Positions 1-8,814 of a stretch of DNA of 32,544 nt are shown in pieces (within the stretch, counting starts at the first letter, position 1; the number at the start of each line of letters is the position of its first letter). Both the position numbers and the translations under genes were made by a program. This stretch comes from Pseudomonadales bacterium. GTDB lineage: Bacteria; Pseudomonadota; Gammaproteobacteria; Pseudomonadales; Azotimanducaceae. Location of the stretch: assembly GCA_030728785.1 (NCBI GenBank), contig JANQYP010000036.1, positions 61,794 to 94,337 of the forward strand, given 5' to 3'. Below the pieces are notes generated by a model. That model searched no databases. It saw only the letters and a program-made list of their open reading frames with translations, and was not told the DNA's origin.

Positions 1-180
1 GCTTTCTTGGCTACGGCTTTCTTGGCGACGGCTTTCTTGGCGACTGCCTTCTTGACGACGGCTTTCTTGGCGACTGCCTTCTTGGCGACTGCTTTCTTGG
101 CGACTGCCTTCTTGGCGACTGCCTTCTTGACGACTGCCTTCTTGACGACGGCTTTCTTGGCTACGGCTTTTTTGGCAACG
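1..180. repeat. 15-nt coding minisatellite, at least 12 units
   Basis: Twelve consecutive 15-nt units of the form gctttcttggcgacg run from the left edge to about 180. They vary only at synonymous or Ala/Val-switching positions (ggcgac, gacgac, ggctac). On the minus strand each unit encodes one VAKKA pentapeptide. The array continues beyond the window. Confidence 0.95.
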
Positions 181-269
181 GGTTTCTTCGTAGCAACTTT
201 CTTTTTAGCAGCTGGATTTTGCTTCGCTGCGACCTTTTTAGTTGTAGCTATTTTCTTTTTCGCAACCAC
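1..269 (-). CDS. Histone H1-like lysine/alanine-rich DNA-binding protein (partial)
   Basis: The reverse strand reads [17 protein letters not shown], then an almost pure run of the pentapeptide [10 protein letters not shown] up to the left edge; 89 codons are visible. Such K/A/V repeat tails occur in bacterial histone H1-like proteins (AlgP and Hc1/Hc2 types), which bind DNA non-specifically and affect nucleoid structure and transcription; that role is by analogy. I place the start at GTG 269 because AGGAG lies 7 nt upstream and no in-frame ATG is nearby. No globular domain is seen in the visible part; the C-terminus is missing. The 95-residue plus-strand ORF ([11 protein letters not shown]...) is the antisense shadow of the repeat. 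Sure of protein type, unsure of exact role. Confidence 0.8.
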   Translation of the reverse strand, partial: MVAKKKIATTKKVAAKQNPAAKKKVATKKPVAKKAVAKKAVVKKAVVKKAVAKKAVAKKAVAKKAVAKKAVVKKAVAKKAVAKKAVAKK

Positions 270-636
270 GGTTCCACTCCTGTCTGACTATTGAAAGTTT
301 TTTTCGCTTTGTTCCAACAGAACCATGGCAGGCGCTTGTACTAACCGATCCACCTTCCTGCCCTGCCGTTCCACTGCTATATCTTTGTTATGCAGACTGC
401 ACACCACCGACACTTGACCGACGCACAACCGACTCGAACCTGGCACGCACTTTCCGCGCTGTTATAAAAGATTTAAAGACGTCCTGCATGCTGATCTAAA
501 GCAAATCAAAGTTTAGAAAAATTAATTTGGATTTGCACACTTTTTTTGAATAAAACCGCAAAAATTCAGTGATTCAGCTGCACTTATACAAATAACTCTA
601 ACGTTTTAGCTCTATCGAGGAGTTGCCGCCACCAAA
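270..636. other. Intergenic region between adk and the histone-like gene
   Basis: About 367 nt with no credible ORF. It lies downstream of adk and upstream of the histone-like gene, both on the minus strand, so it probably carries the histone-gene promoter. It is AT-rich around 460-600. On the minus strand a TTTAAATCTTTTATAAC stretch (about 466-482) offers a -10-like TATAAC, but no convincing -35. No clear rho-independent terminator for adk was seen. Confidence 0.5.
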
Positions 637-1314
<678 letters not shown>

Positions 1315-1366
1315 TCATTTTGGTTCATAAGTAAAATAGCTGGCCTGGTTCTCATCGCCTTGATTA

Positions 1367-3595
1367 TCAGTGATTAACTTTCCGCCGCGCCGCTATGACA
1401 TTGGACAACTGCTCAATTTGCTCAATCGTTCGCAACAATCGATTAATGGTACTGACCTCAATAATGATGCTCATAGTGACTCGATTATTGATCTTGTCGG
1501 TCTGCGAATTCATGGCAATCACGTTGGTTTCCTCTGCCATAAAAACACCGGTGATGTCATGCAGCAGGCCGCGGCGGTCATAGGCGCTCACCTCAATGGT
1601 GACTGGGAAGGTAGCAGTAACTTCCGCACGCCAATCCAGGCGCATCAGCCTACCATAACTGTCGGCCTGCAGCGCCTGCAAACAATCCTGGCAGTGTACC
1701 TCAACGCAGCTATCATCATTGATAATGCCGACAATACTGTCACCAGCCATAGGCCCACAACAGACCGAAAGTGAGTAATGCAGACCGCCGAGGCCGGATA
1801 TCAGTAACTCTGCCTGCTCCGTTGTTTCCTCATCACCCAGCAACAAGCTCAGTTGTTTGTCTTTGGTTTCAAGCTCCACCAGGTGCACCGCTGCCTCAAC
1901 GACATCAATGACATTGATGTCGCCGGCACCAATAGCCGCATACATTTCATTCACTTTCTTGTAGTTCAGCTCGGCCACAAGAGCTTCAATATCGACGTGT
2001 TCGACACCCAGGTGTTGCAGTTCCGTCGTCAATAATTGTTTACCTTCATCTGTGTTCTTGCGCTTGGTACGTAATCCAAACCAACTCTGTATCTTGGCTC
2101 GCGCCCGCGATGTTGTCACATAACCCAGGTGGGCATGCAGCCACTCCCGTCTCGGTTCAACGTCGTTGCCAACAATAATCTCTATTTGGTCACCAGACTT
2201 CAGCCGAGTATTCAGCGGCACAACCTTGCCATTGATCTTGGCACCGCGGCATTTGTGCCCAACTTCTGTATGCACTCGGTAGGCAAAATCCACCGGTGTA
2301 GCATTGGGGGTCAAGTCAACCACGTGGCCTTCTGGCGTAAACACATAGATGCGATCCAGACTAATCTCATCCAACAGCTCTTTTGAAATACCAGCAACGT
2401 CGCCTAACTCTTCACGCCAATCAAGAATCTGTCGCAACCACTCGATACGCTCGCGGTAGGCAACAGGCTCATCAGCCTGGCCGTGAGACTTGTATTGCCA
2501 ATGCGAGCAGACGCCCAACTCAGCCTTCTCATGCATCTCATAGGTTCTGATCTGAACTTCCAGAACTTTGTTTTCAGGCCCGATGACCGCTGTATGTAAT
2601 GAGCGATAGCCATTCTCCTTGGGGGAGGCAATATAGTCGTCAAACTCATGGGGCAGGTTACGCCATAAGTTGTGGACAACACCCAGAACTCGGTAACAGT
2701 CATTATCCTTCGGCACCAGAATGCGCACTGCGCGCACATCGTAGACCTGGGAAAACGTAATACCTTTGCTGCGCATTTTCCGCCAGATGCTGTAGATGTG
2801 CTTCGCCCGGCCGTCTAACTCAGCCTTGACCTTGATCATCTTCAACTTGTCATTCAGGGTAGCAATCACTCGGTCAATGTAACCCTGCCGATCACTGCGT
2901 TTTTCATCCAGCAGGCCGGCTATGCGCTTATAAGCCAGCGGCTCAACGTAACGGAACGACAGGTCTTCTAACTCCCACTTCAGATGACCAATTCCCAGGC
3001 GATGGGCCAGGGGAGCATAAATTTCCATGACTTCGCGGGCAAGACGTATGCGCTTTTCGGGTTCGGCTCGAGCAACTTCCCGAATAGCGCAGGTTCGTTC
3101 CGCCAACTTGATAAGGGCCACACGAACGTCATCAACCAGGGCAATCAGCAAGCGTTTAGCCTGTTCCAACTGGTCTTTGTGTTCACCCAGCACAGATTGT
3201 TCGGAGATACGGATATTGCTGATGGCCGCCATTCGCAGCACACCTTCCACCAGCGTCGCCACGGTTTCACCGAATTGCTTGCGAACATGATTGAGGGTGA
3301 TCTGGTTTTCACGCACGGCGCGATAGATGATGGCGGCGACAATACCCTCTTCATCCATGCGTAATTCGCTGAGAATATCGGCCATATCCAGACCAGTCTT
3401 ATAGCTACTGCGGCCTTCTGCCCAGATTGTATGGGTTTGGACCGCTTTCTCTTCGGCCTTTTCAGACAAATCACAAGCACCGCGGATTCGTTCAATATTG
3501 AAACCGGGACTCTTTTTATGCAGTTGTTGCAGCCACAACTCAATGTTGATGCTTCCATCAAAATGCAGTGGCTGCTCCTCTCTGACTTTTACCAT
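1367..3595 (-). CDS. relA: (p)ppGpp synthetase RelA
   Basis: Ribosome-associated GTP pyrophosphokinase of the stringent response, 742 aa (E. coli RelA is 744). The N-terminal pseudo-hydrolase domain has lost the HD pair (AAIIYRAVREN at about 87-97), as expected for RelA and unlike SpoT. The synthetase domain carries the RelA-type EFDD (317-320) and YRSLHTAV. A TGS domain is at about 412-475. A C-terminal zinc-finger-like CC...VHCQDC region and an ACT/RRM domain finish the protein. These features indicate a monofunctional synthetase. ATG start at 3595. It follows rlmD by 117 nt, the conserved rlmD-relA order of gammaproteobacteria. Confidence 0.97.
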   Translation of the reverse strand: MVKVREEQPLHFDGSINIELWLQQLHKKSPGFNIERIRGACDLSEKAEEKAVQTHTIWAEGRSSYKTGLDMADILSELRMDEEGIVAAIIYRAVRENQITLNHVRKQFGETVATLVEGVLRMAAISNIRISEQSVLGEHKDQLEQAKRLLIALVDDVRVALIKLAERTCAIREVARAEPEKRIRLAREVMEIYAPLAHRLGIGHLKWELEDLSFRYVEPLAYKRIAGLLDEKRSDRQGYIDRVIATLNDKLKMIKVKAELDGRAKHIYSIWRKMRSKGITFSQVYDVRAVRILVPKDNDCYRVLGVVHNLWRNLPHEFDDYIASPKENGYRSLHTAVIGPENKVLEVQIRTYEMHEKAELGVCSHWQYKSHGQADEPVAYRERIEWLRQILDWREELGDVAGISKELLDEISLDRIYVFTPEGHVVDLTPNATPVDFAYRVHTEVGHKCRGAKINGKVVPLNTRLKSGDQIEIIVGNDVEPRREWLHAHLGYVTTSRARAKIQSWFGLRTKRKNTDEGKQLLTTELQHLGVEHVDIEALVAELNYKKVNEMYAAIGAGDINVIDVVEAAVHLVELETKDKQLSLLLGDEETTEQAELLISGLGGLHYSLSVCCGPMAGDSIVGIINDDSCVEVHCQDCLQALQADSYGRLMRLDWRAEVTATFPVTIEVSAYDRRGLLHDITGVFMAEETNVIAMNSQTDKINNRVTMSIIIEVSTINRLLRTIEQIEQLSNVIAARRKVNH

Positions 3596-3712
3596 AGGCT
3601 CTGCGGCGGGATGAGTAATAGATGGTGAGTCGGTTGGTTTCGATAGTCACTCGGCCAACAAAATCGCTGCCGGCCGGTGAACCGGGAAATCAGATGAAGT
3701 GTGGCTGGAAAT

Positions 3713-5002
3713 TTACCTTGAGAAACACGCAATGGACTCAACGTGGGTAGTGTGGGGAAACATATCGATAACGCCCGCTGCTTCAAACCGATAACCTCCA
3801 GCTACCAAGATTGCTGCATCCCTGGCCAGAGTCACTGGGTTACAGGCAACGTACACTACCCTTTTGGGCTTGTGAGTTGCAAGTTTTTTGCAGACCGCCA
3901 GCGCACCACTGCGGGGCGGGTCCAACAGAACCTTATTGAAGCTGTGGAAATCAGGTATCTCGAGAGTCTCGCTAAACAAGTCACTGACACCAAACCGGGC
4001 GTTGCTGATGCCGTTAAGCGCGGCATTCTCCTGCGCCCGGGCGACGCTGGCAGGAGACAACTCAAGGCCTAGCACAGACGCCGCTGTGCGGGCCATGGGC
4101 AGGCTGAAATTACCAATACCACAAAACGCATCCAGCACCTGGTCTTCACCCTGCAAATCCAACAGGGCGATTGCCTGCTGAATCATCTGGCGGTTTATGA
4201 CCTGATTGACCTGGGTAAAGTCCAGTGGATGAAACTCGTAACTTAAATGATAGGCAGGCAGGCTATACACCAGGCGCTCGCGCCCATCCTGGGGGTAAAT
4301 CTTATGCACTGTTGATTCATTGCCGGGCTGCAGATAGATGGAAAACCCTGCCTGCTCACCCAGCAACTGCAACCTTGCGCTGTCCTCTGCCGTCAGGGGG
4401 CTGAGATGGCGAATCACCAATGCTGTCTCGGTGTCACCCACAGCCACCTCTATCTGGGGCACCGAGCGCGGCTCTGAAAGGTCGGCAATAGCCTGGGATA
4501 ATGCCGGAAGCTGTTCTCCAACAGATGGCTTAAGCACCTTGCAGGTTGCAATTTCAGCCACATAGGGCTTGAGTTTTTCGCGAAAACCGACCAAAACCCG
4601 CGCTTTTTTATCCACATACTTAACCCCCAGGCGAGCCTTGCTGCGGTAACCCAGCAAGGGCCCCATCAATGGTGGCAGAAGCATTTCAGGCTGGAATTGC
4701 GCCAGCGCATTCACCAATTGCTGCTGCTTGAACAGTATCTGCGCTCCCGGCTCGAAGTGCTGAAAACTGCAGCCACCGCAGTGACTTGCGGCAGCGCATG
4801 GCGGCTCTACCCGGTCTGCAGACGCCGTCACCACACTGCGAGTCTTGAAATAATGGCGTTTGTGCTTTCTGGCCCAGGGTTCGGCTACCACAACTTCACC
4901 GGCCAGCGCGCCCAGTACTGCCTGTTTACCGTCAGCGCTTAATGCATAACCATCGGGGTGCAGTGTGGTCAGGGTAATCGTGACTGGGTCATTATTTTTC
5001 AA
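3713..5002 (-). CDS. rlmD: 23S rRNA (uracil-1939-C5) methyltransferase RlmD
   Basis: SAM-dependent m5U methyltransferase (formerly RumA), 429 aa. An N-terminal TRAM-like region is followed by the [4Fe-4S] cysteines C69, C75, C78 and C154 (PPCAAASHCGGCSF and ATC). The SAM site is DAFCGIGNFSLPMA, followed by LLDPPRSGA and the catalytic-Cys segment YVACNPVTLARDA. The start is TTG 5002 (TTG AAA AAT AAT); the ATG six bases in is out of frame, so TTG is the likely initiator despite a weak ribosome site. It sits 23 nt after cysM and before relA, as in many relatives. Confidence 0.95.
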   Translation of the reverse strand: MKNNDPVTITLTTLHPDGYALSADGKQAVLGALAGEVVVAEPWARKHKRHYFKTRSVVTASADRVEPPCAAASHCGGCSFQHFEPGAQILFKQQQLVNALAQFQPEMLLPPLMGPLLGYRSKARLGVKYVDKKARVLVGFREKLKPYVAEIATCKVLKPSVGEQLPALSQAIADLSEPRSVPQIEVAVGDTETALVIRHLSPLTAEDSARLQLLGEQAGFSIYLQPGNESTVHKIYPQDGRERLVYSLPAYHLSYEFHPLDFTQVNQVINRQMIQQAIALLDLQGEDQVLDAFCGIGNFSLPMARTAASVLGLELSPASVARAQENAALNGISNARFGVSDLFSETLEIPDFHSFNKVLLDPPRSGALAVCKKLATHKPKRVVYVACNPVTLARDAAILVAGGYRFEAAGVIDMFPHTTHVESIACFSR

Positions 5003-5025
5003 GGTTGCTGAAATCTCTTTAATAG

Positions 5026-5928
5026 TCAGTCCGAGGAAAAAACCCCGGTGGAAAGGTAACGATCACCACGATCGCAGGCAATGGCGACAATCACGGCATT
5101 TTCTACTTCACGATTGATCTGCAACGCCGCTGCAACGGCAGCACCGGAAGAGACGCCGCAAAAAATCCCTTCACGGGTCGCCAGGGCACGCATTGTCGTC
5201 TCTGCCAGCCCCTGGTCCATATCAACCACCCGGTCCACCAGTTGTTTGTCAAAAATCCGCGGCATATACATTTCCGGCCAACGCCTAATGCCCGGTATTG
5301 AGGCGCCGTTAACGGGCTGCAAACCGACGATCTGGACACTGGGTTTAATCTCGCGGAAGTATCTTGAAACGCCCGTTATAGTACCAGTAGTTCCCATTGA
5401 ACTCACGAAGTGCGTCACTTCCCCACGTGTTTGCTGGTAGATTTCAGGACCCGTACCAATGTAGTGGGCCTGCGGATTATCCGGATTGGAAAACTGGTCC
5501 AGGACTTTACCTTGGCCTTGCTGCTGCATTTTTTCTGCCAGGTCGCGAGCGCCCTCCATACCTTCCTCTCTCGACACCAGCAACAGCTGCGCACCAAACG
5601 CCGACATAGCCGCCTTGCGCTCTGCACTCATGTGCGACGGCATGATCAGTATCATGCGATAACCCTTGATTGCTGCCGCCATCGCCAGGGCAATGCCGGT
5701 GTTACCGCTGGTCGCCTCGATCAGGGTATCACCGGGCCGGATTTCACCTCGGGCCTCTGCCGCCTGAAGCATATTCAGAGCCGGTCGATCTTTAACGGAC
5801 CCGGCCGGATTGTTGCCTTCAAGCTTAAGCAATAGGGTGTTACTGGTGTCTCCGGGTAAACGCTGTAAACGCACCAGCGGTGTACCGCCAACACAGGATT
5901 CTATGGTCGGATAATCGGTTTTTTGCAT
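5026..5928 (-). CDS. cysM: O-acetylserine sulfhydrylase B (cysteine synthase CysM)
   Basis: PLP-dependent cysteine synthase, 300 aa. The PLP lysine is K46 in PAGSVKDRPA, the substrate loop is EATSGNTGIALA, and the phosphate/Ser region near the C-terminus is CGVSSGAAVAAAL. The segment GLQPVNGASIPGIRRWP is typical of the CysM rather than CysK branch, whose members can use thiosulfate or sulfide with O-acetylserine; the substrate is inferred from the family. ATG start at 5928. It is divergent from the GacS-like gene with 122 nt between them, and first of the apparent cysM-rlmD-relA(-adk) run. Confidence 0.95.
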   Translation of the reverse strand: MQKTDYPTIESCVGGTPLVRLQRLPGDTSNTLLLKLEGNNPAGSVKDRPALNMLQAAEARGEIRPGDTLIEATSGNTGIALAMAAAIKGYRMILIMPSHMSAERKAAMSAFGAQLLLVSREEGMEGARDLAEKMQQQGQGKVLDQFSNPDNPQAHYIGTGPEIYQQTRGEVTHFVSSMGTTGTITGVSRYFREIKPSVQIVGLQPVNGASIPGIRRWPEMYMPRIFDKQLVDRVVDMDQGLAETTMRALATREGIFCGVSSGAAVAAALQINREVENAVIVAIACDRGDRYLSTGVFSSD

Positions 5929-6050
5929 CTAAGTAGTCACTTCGTCTGTCATGCGTTGCCAGATCATAGGGGATTAAGCCATCTTCAGATAATATCCTGT
6001 TAATCTATAGAAATTCACTTGGTTCATAAACACAATTCTCATGGTGCACC

Positions 6051-8405
6051 ATGATGTTGCGAGCGCTGCAAAGAAGCTCTGGGATTTTCCTCATCCTCGC
6101 AACTGGCCTGGTTGCAGTTGGCCCGCTTGTTGTACTGTTTTTTGTGGCTGAGAATTTAACCACCTTTGCTCGAACAGGCCTACTGCTGTTCGGCCTGTTG
6201 CCCTGCCTGGCGGCTGGCTGGCTGTATCATTTTGTTACCACAAGCCTGCTGCAACCCCTGAGCAAAAGCCTGGCTTTATTGCAAAAAGCTTTAGTGCAAA
6301 AAGATTTACTTCGCAACGATTTACTGCAAAAAGATGCCGCGACACAGATCCCTGCCCTGCCCCACAGAGGGATCAACCGTCTTGCCGACTGTCTGTCACT
6401 GCCCAGGCTGCTGGACACCTGTCTGCGACACAAAGACCAATTGGCCGATGCTCGCGAAGCCCGCGCCAGACAGGCCGCTGAAGCCGCTGCAGAGACGCGC
6501 AACAAGGCCTGCGAAGAAGAAATTTCAGCATTACACCAGGCTCGTACAGAAGCCGTCACAGCCCTTGCCTGCCAACAGGATAACAGCAGCACCTTAGAGC
6601 ACAATCAGCGGCTGCTGCTGTCAATGGCTGACACCAGCCTGAATACCATCGTCAGCTGTACTAATCTGTTAGCAAGCCCTGGCGCCGCTACCGCTGTACT
6701 CCTGGCCAGGTTAAATGCAGCCGCAAAACGCCTGCTGTTCTATCAGGCTGAACTGCGGGCGCTGACGACTGATCTGAGGGATGAAGCCGAACCAAGCAGT
6801 GCCGAATTTGTCCTGCGCGACTGCATTGACCAGGTCATCATGCTGCTGCACCCAACACTCGCGCAACAGAATTGTGAACTTCTGCCAGTTTATGACGACA
6901 GTTGCCAGGTCAACCTTGTAGGCCAGCAAACCAGGCTTCAAGCCATGTTGTTCAACTATCTTCTGGCAGTAATCAACAGCAGCTTAAACAATCACAGCTT
7001 AGACAATCACAGCTTAGACAATCAGGGTTTAATCAAGCAGGGTTTAAGCAAGCGCAAGATTGCCGCTAAGTTTGCGCCGTCTGCCAGCAGCAGTTTTTTG
7101 TGGCATATCAGCCTGGCCAGCAACAGCCAGAACACCCCTCAGCCTGACCGGCTGATATTGCGTCTTGGCCAGGGACTGAGCATGCCTGCAGCGCCACTGA
7201 CGGCTCGCCTGGACAGGCTACTGGACATGTGCGATGGCATCCAGGAGAGCCAGCAACTGAGTCTGCCGGTCAACTGTAGCCACACCCCGGTACACACCTG
7301 CCCAGTTGGGCTGACGGCGCGGATTTTTGCCCAGAATCCCGTCCAGGAAGCAGGGCTGCACAATCGCCTCAGCCAACTGGGCATTAATGTCCAGACTCAT
7401 GGCACCGATGTCAGCCTGTGTTTTATCGGCGCCCAAGCACACAGCGATATTGTTAATATTGCCGGTGCTTTCAGCCCAAAAACTCATATTCTGCTGCTTA
7501 ACAACAATCGCTTATATGGCCGCAGTGACTGGCTGGCACTGCCGCGACCCTTGCAGCAGACAGAATTCATTAACCTGATGACGACAACCTTCCCCATGGG
7601 CGCCGACCAACGGCTGAACGTTCTGATTGTCGACGACGACCATCACGCCCGTCTGTTTCTGGCAGCGCTGTTACGCCAGGCGGGCTATAACGTCATTGAG
7701 GCTGCAGATGGCCTTGCCGCCCTGGACATCATCGCCACACATGCCGTCGACCTGGTATTTATGGACATCCACATGCCGCGCATGAACGGCCTGGAAGCTA
7801 CCCGCGAACTGCGCGCCAGCCTGTCACGGCAACTGCCGGTCATTGCCCTCACCGCTCACCTGATGGACACAGAGCGGGATGCTGTGCTTGCCGCAGGCAT
7901 CAACGATATCCTGATCAAACCCCTGGATGTTGACACCCTCAGCAGGTGCCTGACGACCTGGCTTGGCGGCGCGCCGGGAAGTGCCAACAATGGCGACGGG
8001 GCTGCGAAAGAACCCACCCCGAGGGCTGTTTTTGATGTGAACCTGGCGTTAAAAATCGCCAATCAGCAACCCGACCTGGCCCTTGAAATGCTTGAATTGT
8101 TTGTCCAGGCGATCCCTTTTGAGCAACAGCAGATAACCCAGGCCGTGACGGCCAACAAACCAGAATTACTGCACCGATTGATCCATAAACTCAACGGTGC
8201 CAGTCGGTATTGTGGTATTCCGAGGGTGCAGGCTGTCCTCGGCGAACTTGAGACGCTACTCAAGACGGGCGCAGAAGGTCAGGCTCTGGCGATCCAGCGC
8301 GTCCACAACGAACTGACCCTTCTGCATGCCTGGTATGGCCAGAACCCTGAACCTTTAGCTGCCATGCCGCGCACCCAACTGCGCCGCCTGCCGCCTGGCG
8401 ACTAA
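6051..8405 (+). CDS. GacS/BarA-family hybrid sensor protein with degenerate kinase core and intact REC-HPt
   Basis: 784 aa, versus about 910-920 for BarA/GacS. Visible order: two membrane helices (about 10-34 and 43-64) with a loop of only about 9 residues, so no periplasmic sensor; a charged coiled coil (about 66-185); a DHp remnant, LLSMADTSLNTIVSCTNLL, that aligns to the usual FLANMSHELRTPLNG segment but has lost the His and neighbours; an ATPase remnant (about 250-410) with no D-x-G or GTGLGL boxes and a broken N-box; a pseudo-receiver (about 417-515); a complete receiver (D528, D529, phospho-Asp D572, T601, K623); and an HPt domain with H712 in LIHKLNGASRYCGIPR, very like BarA. It sits beside cysM, rlmD and relA, the usual gacS/barA neighbours. 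The frame is open throughout, so this is not a simple pseudogene. It contains two 15-nt tandem repeats. Ribosome site weak. Family sure; loss of kinase activity is a strong inference. Confidence 0.88.
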   Translation: MMLRALQRSSGIFLILATGLVAVGPLVVLFFVAENLTTFARTGLLLFGLLPCLAAGWLYHFVTTSLLQPLSKSLALLQKALVQKDLLRNDLLQKDAATQIPALPHRGINRLADCLSLPRLLDTCLRHKDQLADAREARARQAAEAAAETRNKACEEEISALHQARTEAVTALACQQDNSSTLEHNQRLLLSMADTSLNTIVSCTNLLASPGAATAVLLARLNAAAKRLLFYQAELRALTTDLRDEAEPSSAEFVLRDCIDQVIMLLHPTLAQQNCELLPVYDDSCQVNLVGQQTRLQAMLFNYLLAVINSSLNNHSLDNHSLDNQGLIKQGLSKRKIAAKFAPSASSSFLWHISLASNSQNTPQPDRLILRLGQGLSMPAAPLTARLDRLLDMCDGIQESQQLSLPVNCSHTPVHTCPVGLTARIFAQNPVQEAGLHNRLSQLGINVQTHGTDVSLCFIGAQAHSDIVNIAGAFSPKTHILLLNNNRLYGRSDWLALPRPLQQTEFINLMTTTFPMGADQRLNVLIVDDDHHARLFLAALLRQAGYNVIEAADGLAALDIIATHAVDLVFMDIHMPRMNGLEATRELRASLSRQLPVIALTAHLMDTERDAVLAAGINDILIKPLDVDTLSRCLTTWLGGAPGSANNGDGAAKEPTPRAVFDVNLALKIANQQPDLALEMLELFVQAIPFEQQQITQAVTANKPELLHRLIHKLNGASRYCGIPRVQAVLGELETLLKTGAEGQALAIQRVHNELTLLHAWYGQNPEPLAAMPRTQLRRLPPGD
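6276..6335 (+). repeat. 15-nt in-frame tandem repeat (LLQKD-type, 4 units)
   Basis: Four 15-nt units (ttattgcaaaaagct, ttagtgcaaaaagat, ttacttcgcaacgat, ttactgcaaaaagat) encode LLQKA-LVQKD-LLRND-LLQKD. They lie just after the second membrane helix of the GacS-like protein, where a HAMP/coiled-coil linker would be. Confidence 0.9.
6981..7055 (+). repeat. 15-nt in-frame tandem repeat (SLDNH-type, 5 units)
   Basis: Five 15-nt units based on agcttagacaatcac encode SLNNH-SLDNH-SLDNQ-GLIKQ-GLSKR. The first three are near-identical and the last two diverged. They are inserted just after the position of the ATPase N-box in the degenerate kinase domain, where a normal enzyme could hardly tolerate such an insertion. 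Confidence 0.92.
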
Positions 8406-8439
8406 GCACTGAACTGCTCTTCAGCGCCGCCAACCAACC

Positions 8440-8814
8440 TCAGTTGGAGAGCACCACAAACGCCAGGGCAAACTCAGCCTCATCAGAAATGGACAGGTGC
8501 ATTTGTTCTACCCCGAGGGTTGCGGCACGGGCGGCAGCCGCGCCTGACAGACTGATCTGCGGCGCATGGCCTGGCTTTCCGACCACGGCGATCTGCACAA
8601 AGTGAACACCACAGGACATGCCCGTAGCCAGCGCCTTTGCCACCGCCTCTTTAGCAGCAAAACGTTTGGCGACAAAAGCTGCGGAAGGATTCTGTTGATA
8701 GACAAGCATTTCTGATTCGGCAAGGATCTTGTGCACAAACCGGTCGCCCCAGCGCTCAATAGAGGCCGCAATACGTTCGATTTTCACCAGGTCTGTGCCG
8801 ATGCCGATAATCAC
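8440..8814 (-). CDS. acpS: Holo-[acyl-carrier-protein] synthase AcpS
   Basis: Transfers 4'-phosphopantetheine from CoA to apo-ACP for fatty acid synthesis. 124 aa (E. coli 126). Conserved GIGTDLVKIERI includes the Mg-binding Asp (D8), RFAAKEAVAKAL carries the second metal Glu (E56), and the C-terminal strand is HLSISDEAEFALAFVVL. The start is GTG at 8814, sharing GTGA with the recO stop (4-nt overlap), so it is translationally coupled to recO. Normally pdxJ stands between the two genes; here it is gone. Convergent with the GacS-like gene, 34 nt apart. Confident. Confidence 0.96.
   Translation of the reverse strand: MIIGIGTDLVKIERIAASIERWGDRFVHKILAESEMLVYQQNPSAAFVAKRFAAKEAVAKALATGMSCGVHFVQIAVVGKPGHAPQISLSGAAAARAATLGVEQMHLSISDEAEFALAFVVLSN

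Noticed and set aside
7-294. Plus-strand 95-aa ORF of repeated ATAFL
   Set aside because: It is the antisense frame of the VAKKA histone-like repeat, which has its own start and ribosome site on the minus strand.
425-450. tRNA-like GGTTCGAGTC on the minus strand
   Set aside because: It resembles a T-loop, but the flanks do not pair as a T-stem and no acceptor, D-arm or anticodon arm can be built.
3674-3685. CCGGT-GA-ACCGG palindrome in the relA-rlmD gap
   Set aside because: The 2-nt loop is too tight for a stable hairpin and there is no other support for a site.
6051-8405. Pseudogene call for the GacS-like gene
   Set aside because: The frame is open for 784 codons and the receiver and HPt domains keep every key residue, so degeneration is confined to the transmitter and sensor.
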